64,000 nucleotides of DNA from Ephemerocybe angulata (GCA_013368325.1 JAACJK010000164.1:1178001-1242000), one strand, 5' to 3'. Shown: positions 21,585 to 32,829, counted from the stretch's first letter. Translations and numbers: made by a program. The notes: generated by a model from the letters alone, not told the origin.

Positions 21585-24225
21585 TCATTTTCCACCTGGC
21601 AAAGAGCTGCTCTTTAACCTGTTTGGAAGTACACCCAGGCTTGGCAAGACTTGATTGCTTTTAAAAATGGTATTCCCAGCTGTGGGGCCAAGAGGTCCTG
21701 GTGAGTATCTCAGTGAACCTTCTGAATCTGGTTGCAGTTGGAGTGCAGAGAATTCTGGTGCTACTGCTAGACCAGGACAGGTAAAGCTGACTGCAATGAG
21801 CATCGAGGTTCATATCATCTGAGAGGGGATCTTCATTACTATCTGACAGAAACTCTTAAGCAGTACAGCTGGAACCCAATTCATTGTTAGAGAGCAGCAT
21901 AGATATCAGCTCCTCCTGCCTGTGAGTGTACAGGAGAGGCCTATGAATGTCCTCATTTCTTTTCAGGGCTAGAGAATACTGCCCCAATGGCGCCGGCATG
22001 TGTTTGCTGATTTCACTGGTGGGATAAGCCAGTTTCAACCATAAAATACATGCAAAGGGTCAACCTTATCCACTGAGGTCCCATATCCAGATGGCAACAT
22101 CATTGCCCCAAGGTCCTGACCAGCAGCATTCCAGCCGTAAAGTCTCAGTCATGCCGTTTAGGCATAGTGATGCCTGCCAAAACAACGGATTTGTACCTCA
22201 GACTCTCCAGGTAGCTAAGAAACTTCAGCTGGACCTCAGAATCTAAATAGACATGAATGTCAAAAATGATAGCAGAACCATAGTAGAATTAAAGCGATGA
22301 TCTACGACGGACACTGACTAAAACATAACAATGACGAGAATAACTGATGATGATACCAATATGACATCCGAGAAAGAAGGTGGGTAGGTGGACTACCAAT
22401 CCGACATCTGAGAAAGAAGGTGTGGGTGGGTGGGCTGAAAGGAAGGTCCTGACTTAATGAGCTCGTGATTGTTACGATTTGATCTTTGAGGACTTTTCAG
22501 CAGCACTGGATCATCTTTAGGAGGCACTGAGTTGTTGACGTAATGCTTCTGGCCAGTGCGAGGCAAGTGCCGTCCTCTCGCAAACATCATTGTCGGTGTT
22601 TGCTACAACGAGTTTGAAGTATTCCCGGTCTTTGTTTGTACTGAGGCCTTCCTTGAATAGAAGGAGCAGACATGTGAGGATGGCCATGTAGTCAGCATGT
22701 ACAGCCTTTGCAGAGTCTTGAGCCGTGAAAATGATGAAACAGATAGGGATACCAGTGCTATGGTCATTGAACACCATCAGGATTGCCAGGAGTGCGCGCC
22801 CCAAGCAGAATCCAAATGTGAGATCCATCAAGACTTGCTGACCATGTCCGTAGCACCATGCAGCTGCTTTCATCTCCAGAGTAGCAAAGATAAGCTCGAA
22901 GCGCTCAGTGTCCGGATAAATATGCAGCTGATAGTGAAGACAAGATTGGGTGAGAATAGGAGATGGTGGGCTCAGATCCTTTGCATGGAATCAGAGATCA
23001 AGATTATCCTCTGCTAATGAACATTGAGGAATGCCTTGCTCCTGTGAGATGGTGCAGTAAAGGGAGGTCAACTTGTCAAGTGATGTGTTTCCAGGACATG
23101 ATTGTGGCCAGATAATCCATTGGGCCACCTTTTCTGGGCCCATTCCAAGCATTTCTGACATAGCAAGGCCAGGGGTGTGTTCTCGCGAAGCAGAGTCAAA
23201 GCATAATCTGGGTGAAGAGGAACACGAGGATCCCACTCTATTTCGATCTCCTGATCACAGGCATCAGAGTGATCAAGCACTCCGGAAATCTCATCAATTG
23301 CAATCGTGCATCGTGAGCCTGTTTCCAAGGGGGTCCCGGCCTTCAAAAATCTGACTGGATGTTAGGTAGGTACCCCCCCCCTCCCAGTAGGGAGAAAAAA
23401 ATTTTATACCCCCTGACAAACCCAAATTTTAGGGCTTATATTGGCTATTTTGGGCAAAAATAGGTGTATATAATGTCAAAACCTGTCTATACATTACTTA
23501 CATGACTTACTGAACTATATTAAATAAGTTTATACCTACACAGAGGTCAGTAGTGTGTGTGTATGCAGTGGCTTCATGACCGGTGATTAAAACCGGAAGT
23601 TGCCGCGGAATTTCCGGTGATCAATCTGCTTATAAATTTGATGAAATTACCCGATTTGGCAATTTTGATGCTTACATAGGGTAGGTAGGGTACCCTTTGA
23701 GGTCTGAAAAAAATATTTATATGCTAGGTCAGATTTTTGAAGGCTGGGACAAGGCCGGGACCCCCTTGCCTGTTCCTAAAGACTTCAGAGAATGATCACT
23801 CATTGAAACCACTCATACTGTTCTCTAGGATCTCATTTGTTGTCAAATCTTGGCCCAAAACAGGCATCCGACATTCTTCCAGGGCAGTTGTTGGCTTTCA
23901 GCAGCCCGTCTACCGCTCTGATGGTCTGCACCACACTGACACTGAAACCAGCAAAATGTGCAGTCATGAGTGTGTGCCTCTTTCAATTTACCTCTCTCCG
24001 CGATGTATTTGCTGATGGTCTTGATGATAGAGAGCTTGCTCTGGACGTTGCACCGGTCATCATCACTCGGGATGTACAGACCAAGAGAACTGAGAAAAGC
24101 GAATGCATTGGCTGGACAGAGTCAGAGAAAATCTCAAGAGTAGCAGATTTGAGAAACTTTGGAGAAACTACATTGATCCTTGATACTGATCTCCGTCAAT
24201 TATTGCTTTTGAGTCTACGATGATA
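21585..24225 (-). pseudogene. MULE-like transposase relic
   Basis: Minus-strand coding remains of a transposase of the type common in mushroom genomes. The catalytic core is at 22517-22873: GHGQQVLMDLTFG with the first acidic residue near 22825, then ADYMAILTCLLLLF and VANTDNDVCERTAL with the second near 22600. Upstream, 23068-23320 reads EWDPRVPLHPDYAL. Beyond a MITE insertion the frame resumes at about 23,840-24,000 (GLLKANNCPGRMSDACFGPRF) with stops. 21,585-22,040 on the same strand has further coding-like frames that may be the C-terminal part. A cut-and-paste transposase originally; now multiply broken. The MULE assignment rests on recalled family sequence. Confidence 0.6.
23327..23767. 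mobile_element. 441-bp MULE-type MITE inserted in the transposase relic
   Basis: Both ends begin AAGGGGGTCCCGGCCTT and continue TCAAAAATCTGAC inward, giving a ~29-bp terminal inverted repeat; the right copy carries an extra ~10 nt, apparently a partial duplication. The flanks are GCCTGTTTCC (23317-23326) and GCCTGTTCC (23768-23776), a 9-10-bp target duplication differing by one base, the size typical of Mutator-like elements. Removing the element rejoins the minus-strand transposase relic. The interior has no coding capacity and holds small CCGGAA/TTCCGG palindromes near 23,595-23,620. Confidence 0.8.
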
Positions 24226-24229
24226 GAAG

Positions 24230-24433
24230 AACTTACTGCGGTGGAAGTCAATGGCATGAGAACAGAGAACTTTATTTCTGTAAAGCGCATGAGGCCTATA
24301 CAGTGCGGGTGAAAGATGTGGACCCAGAGAAGTTGTGCGTAAACCCTGTCAAACCTATAGAATTTAATAAGCTGACTACCGAGAGCCTCAGTGAATACAA
24401 ATACTCTTATCTCTTGGCTAACCAGAGGCTGAA
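24230..24433 (+). pseudogene. 5' part of a reading frame split by LINE A
   Basis: The plus strand reads through about 24,300-24,433 (VKDVDPEKLCVNPVKPI and then YSYLLANQRLK) without a stop and is continued on the far side of LINE A at 30,678-30,764 in the same frame. I do not recognise the protein. Further upstream, plus-strand frames over 24,010-24,223 overlap the antisense transposase relic, so the original 5' extent is unclear. Confidence 0.5.
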
Positions 24434-24590
24434 AGCTCCTTGATCCCTAACCACTATCTGCGTCACTTCTTCCCATGCTCCACACATTAAATCTGTACGA
24501 GCAGGAAAAGTCTCTAGCACTTGGAGGGCATCGAGTAGTAGGATAATACGACCGTTCATTCGAAAACCCGAACTAGGAAACACCTAGGCA

Positions 24591-26009
24591 ATGAGAATGA
24601 GTACGGCACGCCCCGCAGAGGAGTCAGGAGGAGCGAACCCGGCACCGAGCACCAGCACGAATGGGAAGGCGCTAGAGAAACAGGCGATACTCGACTGGAA
24701 GGGAGCCGAGAAGCTACTGAAGGAGAACAAGATCATCGTGAGAGTCGAGGAAGCCAGAACGATGAAGAAGTTCATCATAGCACTTCGTGAGTATGCGAGC
24801 ACAAAAAAGGCACTGACGACGACAAAACAGACGAAGATATACACAGATGGAACAGAGAAGAAGAACATGGATGCTATAGTGACCATACTGGAGCACCTCA
24901 CGGGCGACAACTTGGGCATGGGGGAGATAAGGGAGTGCGTAAGGGAAGAGTTGGAGCTAATCAGGGACGAGGTGAACGAGAAGGTGGCAGCCGAGGCCGA
25001 GAAGTCGCGCATGGCGGCGCAGGGAGCGTATGACCAACTGGCAGCCCTGGGCGAGGAAATGAAGGAGCTACGAGTGACGCCCGCAGCGGCAGCGACAGCG
25101 ACAGGACAGGGAATGCAGGACAGGACGTACAGCAGAGTCGCGAACACGGGAATACGGGTGCTTGCACCGCCGGCGCTTATCGCGAAGAAGGCAGGGCAGA
25201 ACAGGCAATTCCGCTTCAGGCTACCGGAGGATAGCCCCATGCTAGGGAAAGAGAAGATGACGAAGGAGCTGACAGAGGCACTGCTGAAGCAGCTGCAGGT
25301 AATACGCCCAGGGAACGAGATAAAGGTACGGGCAGTGACAAAGGTAACAGGCCAGAACGCGATACAGGTGGAACTAGCGAGCGAGCAGGACACCCAGTGG
25401 CTCAGGATAGACGGAAACACGGCCTCTCTAGGCACAGCACTGAGTGGGACGATCGAGGAGCGTACTGCGTCCATGATCATCGAGAAGATTCCGACCACCT
25501 TTGACCCCGCGATGGGGACCGGGGAAGTAGAGGAGGCAAACGGGTACCAGAAAGGAGACATCGTTAGCGCACGATGGCTGAAACCGGAAGCAAGACGGTA
25601 CCCAGGACAGCTGCAGGCACATGCCATGTTCGTATTCAGGAATGCAGAGACGGCAAACAGGGCGAAGAACGAACGACTAGCGGTATGCAGATCTATGGCG
25701 ACGGTAAGGCGAGACGTCAAGATACCGACGATGTGCTTCAAATACCAGCTTTACGGTCATCTCTTCAAGGACTGCAGGAGCAAGTTCGACATATGCGGGA
25801 CATGCGGGAACTCCGGACACAGGACACGAGACTGTACGACCCCCCAGATAAGACGATGCATATCTTGCAAGGGAAGCGACCATGCCAGCTGGGACAGAAG
25901 ATGCCCAGTCTTCAGGCAGCGCTGCAACGAGTACGACCACAGAAACCCCGAAAACACGATGCCTTACCACCCCACGAACAACGAATGGACCTGGGCACGA
26001 GACCGATGA
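24591..26009 (+). CDS. LINE A ORF1: gag-like zinc-knuckle protein
   Basis: 472 residues, uninterrupted. A charged, helical N-terminal half (about residues 20-170, many Glu/Lys) could form a coiled coil for multimerisation. The C-terminal end has three knuckle-like units near residues 384-450: the first is CFKYQLYGHLFKDC, in which the second Cys is replaced by Tyr; the second is a regular C-x2-C-x4-H-x4-C (CGTCGNSGHRTRDC); the third is C-x2-C-x4-H-x6-C. Such proteins bind element RNA in the ribonucleoprotein particle. The Cys to Tyr change (TGC to TAC) probably weakens the first knuckle. The stop TGA overlaps the ORF2 ATG. Confidence 0.85.
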   Translation: MRMSTARPAEESGGANPAPSTSTNGKALEKQAILDWKGAEKLLKENKIIVRVEEARTMKKFIIALREYASTKKALTTTKQTKIYTDGTEKKNMDAIVTILEHLTGDNLGMGEIRECVREELELIRDEVNEKVAAEAEKSRMAAQGAYDQLAALGEEMKELRVTPAAAATATGQGMQDRTYSRVANTGIRVLAPPALIAKKAGQNRQFRFRLPEDSPMLGKEKMTKELTEALLKQLQVIRPGNEIKVRAVTKVTGQNAIQVELASEQDTQWLRIDGNTASLGTALSGTIEERTASMIIEKIPTTFDPAMGTGEVEEANGYQKGDIVSARWLKPEARRYPGQLQAHAMFVFRNAETANRAKNERLAVCRSMATVRRDVKIPTMCFKYQLYGHLFKDCRSKFDICGTCGNSGHRTRDCTTPQIRRCISCKGSDHASWDRRCPVFRQRCNEYDHRNPENTMPYHPTNNEWTWARDR

Positions 26010-29000
26010 CCAGGACATGCAGCAATCGACTACGCTCCGCCCCCGCCCATCATGCTGAGACACAGAAACCAGAAGGGGAGGCACCAGACGGGACCGCAGT
26101 ACAGGGGATGGGAAGAGGAGAGCCAGAGGTTATACAGGGAGGGACAGGAAGAAGCAAGGAGGGGAGAAGCAGGAGGAGCAGGAGGAGGAGCAGAAGGGAC
26201 CACCGACAGCAGCAACCCCATCCCTGCCCAATGTTAGAGACACCCGAACAGGAACACACAGAAGACGCATCGAAGCTCAGGATACTCCAGATTAACGTGA
26301 ACAAGTCAGCGCACGTGCAACTCGCACTGCTAAACGATGATCTACCGAACGACTGGGACATTGTACTCCTCCAGGAACCAAACACGAACTACTACGAGAG
26401 CATCGTGACCCCGAGAGGATTCTGACCGGTGTACCCAGGGAAGAGCGCCAGGAAGAAGGGAGCGGTGAGGTCAGGGATATGGGTAAACGAGCAGCTCAGC
26501 ACGAATTCGTGGGACCCGCTGGAAATGGGGGATGCGCTCGACGTGACGGGCATACAGATGAAGGGAGAATTTGGGAAGCTAACCATCTTTAGTGTCTATT
26601 ACGACTGCACGCACAACAAGACGGAAGAGACGCTGCGGAAGTACATCGAGGACAACGAGGTGGAGCTATACGGTAACAACGGGCATGTCATATGGGCTGG
26701 AGACTTCAACCGCCATCATCCGACATGGGACAATGACAAGGACGACAGGCTGTTCACGAGGAAGGCCCTGGACGAAGCAGAGGAACTGATAGGATTCACA
26801 GCAGAATGGGGGATGGAACAGATACTCGAGAAAGGGACACTGACACTCGAGCACAGCGCGACGAAGCTATGGACCAGGCCTGACAACGTCTGGATGACCT
26901 CGCACTCCACAACGATGCTGCTCAGTTGCAATACACGGCACGACCTACGACCCCCCATGACCGACCACGTCCCCGTAGCAACAATCCTGGACATGAAGAT
27001 GGCCAAGGCACCGGAGACGGAATACCGGAACTACAGGATGACCGACTGGGAGGAATTCACAACGATACTAGAGGCCGAAACAGCAGGAATAGACCACAAG
27101 GCCCAGATCACCAACGAGGACGAATTCAACGAGAGAATCGCGCTGCTCATGACAGCCATACAGAGGACGGTGGAGAAAGTCGTGCCCATAAGCAAACCTA
27201 CCGGATACACGAGGAGATGGTGGAACAAGGGGCTGGAGAAGATGAGGAAGAAGAAACAAAAGCTAAGTCGAGCTCACACTAAGTACCGAGACCTGGCAGA
27301 CCACCCCTCACATCAGAGATACAGGGACCATGCAGTACGATATGCGGAGGCCATAGTGGAGGCGAAGAAACAACACTGGACGGAATTTCTAGAGGACGCG
27401 ACGATGGAGGAGATGTGGACAGTGAACAATTACTTCAAGCAGCCCGCAGGAGACGGCGGACGACAAAGGATCCCAACGCTCAAGGTCCCAAACGGAGACA
27501 GCACGAGCAGACCAGTGGCCAACAACGACGAGAAAGCCGAAACACTAGCGAAAGGGTTCCTGCCCCCGAGGCCCGAGGTCGAGATAGAGGAGGACGACAG
27601 GTGGGAATACCCGGAGGCCATGAGGGCAGTTATCCCGTTTGACGTCGAAAGGATATGCGACCACATGAAGAGATTAGCACCGTACAAGGCCCCAGGACTG
27701 GACGGGATCCCCAATGTCGTGCTCAAGGAGAACAACGTTGCCATAGCCTTACACCTCGTCCCGATCTTCAACGCGGTATTCGAACTCGGCCTCTACCACC
27801 AAGACTGGAAGGATTCAATCACATGCGTGCTTCGGAAGCCAGGGAAACTGTCATACGAGGTAGCGAAAGCATATCGCCCTATCGCACTAATGTCAACTAT
27901 AGGAAAGCTGCTCTCCTCAATAGTCACAGAGGACATTACCCGGATCATCGAGACAGAGGACTTACTACCCGACACGCACTTCGGAGGCAGACCAGGGAGG
28001 ACGACGGACGCGCTGCAGCACCTGGTCGGAATCATCAAGGAGGCGTGGCAGAGAGGGAAGGTGGTCTCGGTGCTGTACCTGGACGTGGAAGGAGCGTTTC
28101 CCAACGCAGTGACCAAGAAGCTGATCCACAACATGAAGATGCGGTCAATCCCAGAGCAGTACGTGAAGATGGTGGAGAGGATGCTCGACAACAGGAGGAC
28201 CAAGCTGAAATTCGACGACTACATCTCGGAATTCATCAAGATCGACAACGGGATAGGACAGGGGTGCCCCCTATCCATGGTACTCTACATCATCTATAAC
28301 GCTGGCCTGCTAACCATACCAGGCGGACCAGACAAGGACGCAATAGGATATGTCGACGACACCATATTCATCGCCATCGGCAAGTCATTTGAGGAAACGA
28401 CGGACATCCTCAAGGACATGATGGAGAGGCCCGGAGGAGGGAATGAGTGGTCGAGAAACCACAACTCGAAGTTCGAAATGTCGAAGGTGGCGGTCATGCA
28501 CTTCTTGAGACGGAGAATGAAGCCAGGAGCGAACGGAGCAGGTAAGGCATTGCACAAGAGAGCACCCCCGCTAACGATAAATGGTGTACAGATTGAGAAG
28601 GTGGACGAGTACAAGTATCTAGGAGTGATCCTGGACCCGGAGCTACGATGGAAGGCACAAGTGACGAAGGCAGTCGCGAAAGCGACGACATGGGTAATGA
28701 TGTTCAGAAGGCTAACAAAACAGCACTCAGGCATCACCATGAACCTCATGCGACAGTTGTACAAAGCGGTGGGGATACCAAAAATAACCTACGCTGCCGA
28801 CGTGTGGTACATCCCACTAGAGAAATCCCCAGGAGGGAAGAAGAAGATAGGGTCGTCGGATGCGCTAAAGCGCATGGCAAGGGTCCAACGGATAGCGGCG
28901 ATAGCTATCACCGGAGCACTAGGATCAACAGCAGGGGATATGCTCGATGCCCATGCGGGCATTGAGCCCATGGAAGTACAGTTACTGACAATACACAGGC

Positions 29001-30298
29001 GTGCTTACGCACGCCTGTGTACCCTGCCCAAAAGGCACGCACTATCAACTCATGTCCGACAGGCATTCCGAAAACGTGACCAGAAGTTCACCAACCCCAC
29101 CCCGATACAAATCATGGCCAGGCGGTATGACACTGACCCGACAAAGACCGAGAAGATAGTGCTCAAAGCAAGAGCCCCCGACCACCACCCGACATTCGGG
29201 ATACGGATAGCAGAGGATCGAGAGGCGTCAATAGCCCACGAAAAGGAAGACGACGCACCAATCCGCATATACACCGACGGATCCGGGATCGACGAGAAGA
29301 CAGGAGCAGCCGCGCTCCTGTACAGAGGGGAAGCAACCGAGCCAGAGCACACCATGCACTATCACCTAAGGGAGAAGAGCCACCACTCGACATACGAAGC
29401 AGAATGGATTGGGGCGATACTGGGGGTATGGATGCTGGTGTTGAAGGCGGGAGTACAACGAGAAGTGGGAACAACAAAGATAAGCATTTATATGGACAAC
29501 CAGAGCATACTAAAAGCCATGAAGTCAGGACGGCCCGGACCAGCACAATACCTACAAGATGAATTCTTCAGATTGGCAGACCTACTATCGGACGACGGAC
29601 AAGGCAAACTGAAGTTTACGATCAAGTGGATATCTGCGCACAGCGACGTCTCACGAAACAAGAAAGTCGACGAGGAGGCCAAGAACGCGGCCAGGGGAAA
29701 GATGTCCTTCGTCATGAGTCTCCCGCCACTCCTACGACCGGCGCTGCCAAGGAGCATATCCTCGCTAAAGGAGGAAGTGAAGAGGGAGGCAAAGAAGAAG
29801 TGGATGGAGATCTGGGCAGAATCGAAGAGGAGCGAGGGATTCAAGGAAACCGACGCTGAGTTCCCTTTCAAAGGATATCGGAAATACACAAGCGAGCTAA
29901 CGAGAGCACAGAACTCCCTGCTAGTACAGATACGCACAGGTCACATACCGCTAAACGGATACCTCCACGTTCGCAAGAAGGCCGAAACGAGTACATGCCA
30001 GAAATGCCAATCGGGGAAGCGCGAGACGCTCGAGCACTTCCTGCACGTATGCCCAGCATACAGGGCGCTCCGAGCAGAAATGAACAAAGCACACGGAAGG
30101 GACAGGAAGAACATGGTCAAGATTATGGGGAATTATGAACACGTACGGACTCTGATCAGATACACTAACAGAACAGGCAGGTTCACCATATCGAGGAACG
30201 GGGCGGAAATGGACAGGAAAGGAGCGGAACGAGCCAGGCAGAGAGAAGAGAAGGAGCAGCGAGAGGAAGAGGAGAAAGACAATGAGGGGAGAGGGTAG
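26006..30298 (+). pseudogene. LINE A ORF2: endonuclease-RT-RNase H, one nonsense codon
   Basis: 1431 codons in one frame from the ATG at 26006, with a single internal TGA at 26423-26425 (codon 140) where CGA would give Arg. Domains in order: AP-like endonuclease from about residue 90 (LRILQINVNKS, LLQEPN, WAGDFNRHHPTWDN, DHVPV); RT with APGLDGIPN, YRPIALMST, LYLDVEGAFPN, GIGQGCPLS and the catalytic YVDD near residue 781; RNase H from about residue 1088 (YTDGSG, then E, MDNQS and the final WISAHSD); and a Cys/His motif C-x2-C-x8-H-x4-C near residue 1330. The nonsense codon lies in the endonuclease, so only a truncated peptide or a reinitiated RT could be made now. Confidence 0.85.
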
Positions 30299-30310
30299 AA
30301 CAGACAGAAA

Positions 30311-30332
30311 GCGGCGGCGCAAGCGCCGCCGC
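30311..30332. other. GC hairpin in LINE A 3' UTR
   Basis: GCGGCGGCGC and GCGCCGCCGC are exact reverse complements separated by AA, 13 bp after the ORF2 stop; a weaker stem (GGGT...ACCC) follows at 30333-30351. LINE reverse transcriptases can recognise 3' UTR structure, so this is a candidate binding element (inference). Confidence 0.7.
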
Positions 30333-30677
30333 GGGTGGTAAAAACCTACCCGAAAACCGAATCATATCCTAGGCCTGCCGCTTTCGTCGCACCAGCAAGA
30401 TAGAATGGGGGTCGAGCCGAAAGGCGGGAGTCAGCCAGCAAAAAGCCGCCCGTATGGAGGCCCGGAGGATAGCAACAGGAGGAGCCCAAGCAAACGGGGA
30501 AGGCAGTGGTAGTGGCTCTAAACAGTGTTTCCATGCTGGGCCTGCGGGAACGAGGAGTCGTCGCAGGTGCAAGAGCCATACCCGGACTCACGGGACACTA
30601 GGGGTCTCCAAAAGACATTTAATTATCATACAGTACTGTCCTACATAGAGCACGCTCTCGCGGACAATAAGCAAAAA

Positions 30678-30764
30678 AACCAGAGGCTGAAGATCAAAGT
30701 GGCTCCGGCAGCCAAAAGCTCATTGGAAAAGCGGAAGCGAGAGTTAATGCTAAGATTGAACTGA
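30678..30764 (+). pseudogene. 3' part of the reading frame split by LINE A
   Basis: Begins in the right target duplication and reads NQRLKIKVAPAAKSSLEKRK to a TGA at 30762-30764. It is in frame with the part before LINE A. Lys/Arg-rich tail; family not recognised. Confidence 0.5.
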
Positions 30765-32300
30765 CTGATCGTGCTGGTTGCCTTCAAGGATTGGGTGCGT
30801 GTTTCACCAAGTTACTTGCTCCTCCTGCCATCCCATTCTGACCATCCCCTCATCTTTCATCTTTATAGCCAAGGAATGGCCATACGCATGGGTACTTCCG
30901 AAACGACCAGTCTCTTGTTACATCAGGAAACGAAATCTAGGTGCAAATGGTCATTCCTTCAAATTCTGCAGAAAACATTGAATCGTCCATCCCAGGCTGT
31001 AGGTTGTGTGCTCAGCCCTAACTTTTGTAGGGGTAATACCATATCTACGTTCTGCCGTCTTTTGAGCTCGTGCTTGTGCAATGCAGCAGTGCTCCAACTT
31101 TCAAGGTCGCACCCACAGCAAACCCACAGAGGTGATAGGTGATAGGTGATATTACCTGTACAAGCTCCAATTCCTGAACGCCAGGGGTCTGGGAGGTTGA
31201 TCTGAGGGAATGGACTGTGGCATCCTGTCCCCAGCACCAGTACTCTGTCTATGTAGCTCGGTGGTCATGACTAAGACATTGTGATTTGCCAGATCCTGGT
31301 GTATCTGGTTTGGGAGCTCTTGTGTCAAAAACTCCCAGGACTTGATTAATGAAGACTTAAGGTTCCAGAAGTTGATAGCGGATGTTGCAAAAGGTGTGCA
31401 TGACCTAATAAATATACGGACGATGCACACTTTAAAGGTCTGTCTTGCTGACCACCACCACTTGTTCCTGAAGTTACAAACTGTTCACCCAAAAGACAAT
31501 GATCGACGACAAATCACCCAAGTCCACTATGCACAGTCTTATCATGCTTCTGATTAGGACTGCAATGAGGATGACAAAGACCGAACCAGGGTCAACTGAC
31601 AACTTCCCAGGTGAGGCCATCTTCTCAGAGTCGCCACACTCGGAGCAATACTTAAACGAAGGCGCCATGCTAAACCGTGTACGTTCTAGTGGATGACCCA
31701 ACCGTATTCCCGCCCAACAGCCCAGCTGAAGTAGAGAACCTTCAACAGGCTACTCAGGAAGGGATTAAAAATGTCATTGGAGAGCTCCTCCACCCTGGTG
31801 TTCAATTGGAAGAACAAGACCTTGGTGTTATATGCACCTTCTTAGCAGATGTAAGCAAACTATGTATGTGTGCTTACGCTCAATCTCTGGAATTGGCGGC
31901 TGATCTTTACTTGCAGCCTTCTTTTGTCCAAGTGTTGAAAAGCTGGGACACAGATTATATCGCCAGGTTCAGGAAATCATCCGAGGTGACAGCGGCACTA
32001 ATGACAAAAGTGCAGTAGCCTGGGCCGCCGGCGGATTGGGCTGAGCTCAGTTGGAGTACGTCTAGCTACTTCAGTCTTTCTCAAATCTCTTCGCATCTGA
32101 CGCTGAGATGTTCAACAGTAAACTTGAACATATCATACCCCCAGAAGAGCTTGAATATTACACTTGGACTTTAAAAACACACGGCTTATCCGAATGCACC
32201 AATTGGCTGCTCTTCTACTTGTCCAAGTCGCGTAAGTTTAACCATGGTGCCAAGTTACTGGAAAGTTTTCTAACTGAGAGACTCCTCCGCTATTGCGATT
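30765..32300. other. unidentified relics
   Basis: Plus-strand frames at 31677-32018 and 32108-32302 have good protein-like composition (for example VENLQQATQEGIKNVI and LSECTNWLLFYLSKSRKF) and could be exons or pieces of one decayed gene, separated by stops at about 32,018-32,105. I recognise no family. The region 30,771-31,640 has only scattered frames. A small GGTGATA triplication sits at 31,130-31,152. Confidence 0.35.
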
Positions 32301-32302
32301 AG

Positions 32303-32829
32303 CGGCCTATGATTTGATTTCACAATCTCACGTCTCGGACGAAATCCTCCAGTTACGGGTCTGTCTACGGAATCGTTATTGTAGGACCGGTTTTTGCGTG
32401 ACGCCTATCGTTTTTGATGTTTGGTTCTGTTAGAAGGCAATGCTCATGTTACCTTCATCATCATTTGATACATAGCTTTTCGACACTTCTTTCATTTCAT
32501 CATTCTATTCTATCAATCATTCTATCTATCATTCTATTGATGGTTGTCACTTTATTGTTCTATAGATAGATCGATCATTGTTCTCATACAGTATATAGTC
32601 CACACTGTGAGCGGTTGAGTCCTTATCGAACTCTTCCCACTCACAGGTGCGTATCATGTATATCGTATAGTTATTGCAAGTCTAATCGAACTCTTCCCAC
32701 TCACAGACGTGGTCAGAACTTATCCAAACTTAACAGTTTGATAGGTTCTTGTTTGGTCATTCCGCACGTGATGTCCGCTTTGATCGGACTTTCGTTTCCC
32801 ACCTGTGCCCTGGAGTGATGCCTATTGAT
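32303..32829. other. AT/pyrimidine-rich spacer with 22-bp direct repeat
   Basis: No gene. A degenerate TCTA/ATCA low-complexity tract lies at about 32,480-32,580. A 22-bp sequence is repeated exactly at 32625-32646 and 32685-32706, 60 bp apart. Confidence 0.5.

Larger units (their letters stand above)
24420..30691 (+). mobile_element. LINE A: near-complete Tad/I-like non-LTR retrotransposon
   Basis: The element spans 24434-30677 (6244 bp). It is flanked by a perfect 14-bp target duplication AACCAGAGGCTGAA at 24420-24433 and 30678-30691, and the right copy is preceded by a short A run, as expected of target-primed insertion. The 5' UTR is about 157 bp, ORF1 is 24591-26009, ORF2 is 26006-30298, and the 3' UTR is about 380 bp with a GC-rich hairpin. 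ORF2 carries endonuclease, RT, RNase H and a terminal Cys/His motif, which places it near the Tad1/I groups. Only one nonsense codon disrupts ORF2, so the insertion is young compared with its surroundings. Confidence 0.9.

Noticed and set aside
24584..25741. 385-residue minus-strand open frame
   Set aside because: It is antisense to the LINE ORF1, which has zinc knuckles and correct context. The antisense product is a Ser/Phe/Ala-rich shadow without domains.
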